From an uncultured Pelagibacteraceae bacterium (GTDB lineage: Bacteria; Pseudomonadota; Alphaproteobacteria; Pelagibacterales; Pelagibacteraceae): a stretch of DNA of 64,000 bases. Of the stretch, positions 61,774 through 64,000 are shown piece by piece; positions within the stretch are counted from its first letter, which is position 1; each line of letters starts with the position of its first letter. The stretch is from positions 33,142 to 97,141 of the forward strand of contig CACAPU010000003.1 of NCBI GenBank assembly GCA_902534465.1. Direction: 5' to 3'. A program made the translations under genes and the position numbers. The notes beneath the pieces were generated by a model. The model did no database searches. It was not told the DNA's origin and worked only from the letters and a program-made list of their open reading frames with translations.

Positions 61774-62535
61774 CCAAATCTTTTTCATACTAAAATAAAC
61801 TAAAATAGTCAAAACTGTTAAATAAATTATAACTCTAAAACCCATTTTATGTCTTGTTTCTAAATGAGGTTCTGCTGTCCATTGTAAAAAAGTTGTTACA
61901 TCTTTAGCCATCTGATCTACAGTTGCTTTAGTGCCATCAGCATACTCCACAATGTCATCATCTAAAGGAGATGCCATTTTAATTTTATTACCATACATAT
62001 ATTTATTGTAATATACACCATCATCAAGTTCCATACCTGCTGGAGGATCTTCATATCCCATTAAGACAGAATAAATATAATTCGCTCCACCGCCTCTAGC
62101 TTTAACCAAAACTGACATATCTGGTGGATATGCCCCACCATTGGCTGCTATCGCTTCCTGAACATTTGCATATGGCATAACAAATTTATCAGATAGTTTT
62201 GCAGGTCTCTCAAACATTTCTCCATCACTGTTTGGTCCATCTGTGACTTCAAAATTTGAAGCAATTGCTTTAGCTTCAAGCTCAGTAAATTCCGGTCCCC
62301 CTTTTTCTGCTAAGTTTCTATAACTTAAATGTTTTAAAGAATGACATGATGCACATACTTCTGAATAGACCTGATAACCTCTCTGCAAAGATGCTCTATC
62401 AAACTTTCCAAAAAAACTTTTGAAGCTCCAATCAACTTTCAATAGTTCTTGTTTCTCACCAGCAGCATTTGCATTTGAGAAAATTAGTTTTGAAATTAAA
62501 GTAAAAAAGACGATTAATTTGAAAAAGTTTTTCAC
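61750..62535 (-). CDS. petC: Cytochrome c1 of the bc1 complex
   Basis: Periplasm-facing haem c subunit passing electrons from the Rieske protein to cytochrome c; 261 residues. It has a signal peptide ([16 protein letters not shown]) and the haem motif CASCH at 61-65. A downstream methionine-containing block can supply the sixth ligand, and a C-terminal membrane anchor ([16 protein letters not shown]) follows. Overlaps the end of petB by 4 bp in the operon petA-petB-petC. Confidence 0.96.
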   Translation of the reverse strand: MKNFFKLIVFFTLISKLIFSNANAAGEKQELLKVDWSFKSFFGKFDRASLQRGYQVYSEVCASCHSLKHLSYRNLAEKGGPEFTELEAKAIASNFEVTDGPNSDGEMFERPAKLSDKFVMPYANVQEAIAANGGAYPPDMSVLVKARGGGANYIYSVLMGYEDPPAGMELDDGVYYNKYMYGNKIKMASPLDDDIVEYADGTKATVDQMAKDVTTFLQWTAEPHLETRHKMGFRVIIYLTVLTILVYFSMKKIWSRIETKV

Positions 62536-63800
62536 AATTTTTCTTTATAATCAGAATTATTTTTAGCCATCGCCATATCAGCAGAGCCTCCTAGCACAGG
62601 CTCTGTAATGCTAAGTGGTAATGGTGTCGTTTTTTCCTTCATCCCTAAAAATGGAAGTATTATTAAGAAATGAGCAAAGTAATAAGCAGTAGCAACTCTT
62701 GCGATCAACAAATATAGCCCTTCTGCTGGCATTGCACCAACGTACCCAAGTATTAAAACATCGGCTACTAAAAACCAATAAAACTGTTTGTATATTGGTC
62801 TAAATACAGTTGATCTAACTTTAGAAGTATCCAACCATGGAAGAATAACTAATACAAATATTGCAGCAAACATTGCAATAACTCCTAACAATTTATCAGG
62901 CACTGATCTTAGTATTGCATAAAAAGGTAATAGATACCACTCAGGCACAATGTGAGCTGGAGTAACTAATGGGTTAGCTTCAATATAATTATCCGCATGC
63001 CCTAATATATTTGGTGAAAAGAATACAAAAAATGCAAAAATTATTAAAAATATCAGAAGTGCAAATAAATCCTTGATCACAATGTAAGGGTGGAAAGGAA
63101 CAGTATCTTTTGATGGTTTTTTTATATCTATACCAATAGGGTTATTATTTCCAGGTACATGAAGAGCCCAAATATGTAGAACGACCAACCCTAAAATTAA
63201 AAAAGGAAATAGATAATGCAAGCTAAAAAATCTTGTTAAAGTAGGATTATCAACTGAATATCCACCCCATAACCATGTTGTTATACTATCTCCAACCAAA
63301 GGAATTGCACTAAACAAATTTGTGATAACTGTTGCACCCCAAAAACTCATTTGTCCCCACGGCAGAACGTATCCCATAAAAGCGGTAGCCATCATTAAAA
63401 AATAAATTAACATACCTATTATCCAAATTACTTCTCTTGGTGATTTATACGATCCATAATATAGAGATCTAAAGATATGAATATAAACAGCTAAAAAAAA
63501 CATTGAAGCACCATTTGCATGCACGTATCTTATTAACCAACCATAATTTACATCTCTCATTATATGTTCAACACTTTGAAATGCTAAATCAGCATGTGCC
63601 ACATAATGCATTCCTAAAATAATTCCTGTAATAATCTGAGTTATTAAACAAAAAGTTAAAATCCCTCCAAAAGTCCACCAGTAATTTAAATTTTTTGGCG
63701 TTGGGTAATCAGTTAAATGGTTTGCTAGTGTTAGTAATGGAAGTCTATCATTAAACCATTTTCCAACTTTTGACTTAGGTGTGTATTCGTGATCGCTCAT
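62532..63800 (-). CDS. petB: Cytochrome b of the bc1 complex
   Basis: Membrane core of the quinol:cytochrome c oxidoreductase; 422 residues, about eight helices. The two haem-ligating His pairs lie in helices B and D ([42 protein letters not shown], each in blocks). The Qo-site [10 protein letters not shown] and [17 protein letters not shown] are intact. The C terminus extends beyond the core by about 20 residues. It lies 8 bp downstream of petA. Confidence 0.98.
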   Translation of the reverse strand: MSDHEYTPKSKVGKWFNDRLPLLTLANHLTDYPTPKNLNYWWTFGGILTFCLITQIITGIILGMHYVAHADLAFQSVEHIMRDVNYGWLIRYVHANGASMFFLAVYIHIFRSLYYGSYKSPREVIWIIGMLIYFLMMATAFMGYVLPWGQMSFWGATVITNLFSAIPLVGDSITTWLWGGYSVDNPTLTRFFSLHYLFPFLILGLVVLHIWALHVPGNNNPIGIDIKKPSKDTVPFHPYIVIKDLFALLIFLIIFAFFVFFSPNILGHADNYIEANPLVTPAHIVPEWYLLPFYAILRSVPDKLLGVIAMFAAIFVLVILPWLDTSKVRSTVFRPIYKQFYWFLVADVLILGYVGAMPAEGLYLLIARVATAYYFAHFLIILPFLGMKEKTTPLPLSITEPVLGGSADMAMAKNNSDYKEKL

Positions 63801-63808
63801 TTATTTTT

Positions 63809-64000
63809 TTATCCTATTTTTATAGTGTTGCTATTTACAAATTCATATTTTGGTACTTCCATGTTTGTTGGAGCTGGACCTTTTCTAATTCTACCTGATG
63901 TATCATAGTGAGAACCATGACAAGGACAAAACCATGCATTATAATCACCTTTATCAGTTAAAGGAACACAACCAAGGTGGGTACAGACTCCTAACATTAC
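63809..64000 (-). CDS. petA: Rieske iron-sulfur protein of the bc1 complex, 3' part
   Basis: Only the last 63 residues are in the window; the reading frame runs off the right edge. Both cluster-binding boxes are present: CTHLGCVPL (Cys, His) and CPCHGSHYD (Cys, His), including the Cys pair that forms the stabilising disulfide. PAPTNMEVP is the conserved Pro loop. First gene of petABC, transcribed leftward. Confidence 0.95.
   Translation of the reverse strand, partial: VMLGVCTHLGCVPLTDKGDYNAWFCPCHGSHYDTSGRIRKGPAPTNMEVPKYEFVNSNTIKIG

Overview
The window reads as a stretch of chromosome from a streamlined, very AT-rich alphaproteobacterium, most likely of the SAR11 clade (Pelagibacterales). This is inferred from base composition, lysine/asparagine/isoleucine-rich proteins, intergenic gaps that are mostly under 60 bp, many start/stop overlaps, and alphaproteobacterial gene neighbourhoods (lpxC-bamD-ligA, yqeY-dnaG-rpoD, ubiK/lgt-midA-pgeF, prs-rplY-pth-ychF, petABC). 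I saw no IS element, prophage gene, rRNA or CRISPR array. All family assignments are by eye from motifs; no search was run.

Layout. 1-3053 (+): the 3' part of a UvrD/PcrA helicase gene and an M24 aminopeptidase. 3045-24285 (-): a long division and cell-wall (dcw) operon read from a promoter at about 24,345. Its order is mraZ, ftsZ, rsmH, ftsL, ftsI, a fused murE-murF, mraY, murD, ftsW, murG, murC, murB, ddl, ftsQ, ftsA, lpxC, bamD, ligA. The promoter carries three 10-bp-spaced TGGG repeats that match the MraZ operator pattern. Two departures from the usual order stand out: ftsZ sits directly behind mraZ instead of between ftsA and lpxC, and recN is missing between bamD and ligA. RNase P RNA and an AmpD-type amidase follow upstream.

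25644-33494: mlaA-mlaC (+) face a macromolecular-synthesis operon (-), yqeY-dnaG-rpoD-tRNA-Val-tRNA-Met. Between them lies a 2.05-kb insert bracketed by a perfect 45-bp repeat of the tRNA-Met 3' half. This is the signature of a small integrative island. It carries a PD-(D/E)XK-like protein and three small, mostly membrane-associated proteins, but no integrase. The tRNA-Val(GAC) gene has perfect stems but aberrant D- and T-loops.

33619-45485: carAB; a circularly permuted ATP-grasp gene divergent from an Anbu proteasome-like protease gene; a 2OG-Fe(II) oxygenase-like gene with an ELM1-family gene; trxB-psiE-epimerase; and an aspartate aminotransferase gene. 45522-53064: a repair/folate/lipid operon uvrB-SDR(folM-like)-hydrolase-folB-uvrC-pgsA facing ilvE. 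53125-61773: a MarR/response regulator/histidine kinase operon, ubiK, then lgt-midA-pgeF-prs-rplY-pth-ychF. 61750-64000 (-): cytochrome bc1 genes petA (partial), petB and petC.

Functionally the window joins peptidoglycan synthesis and division, replication and transcription initiation (dnaG, rpoD, ligA), nucleotide excision repair (uvrB, uvrC, UvrD-like), outer-membrane upkeep (bamD, lpxC, mlaA, mlaC, lgt) and respiration. Seven of eight convergent gene pairs overlap at their 3' ends. The only exception is the junction holding the tRNA-flanked island.
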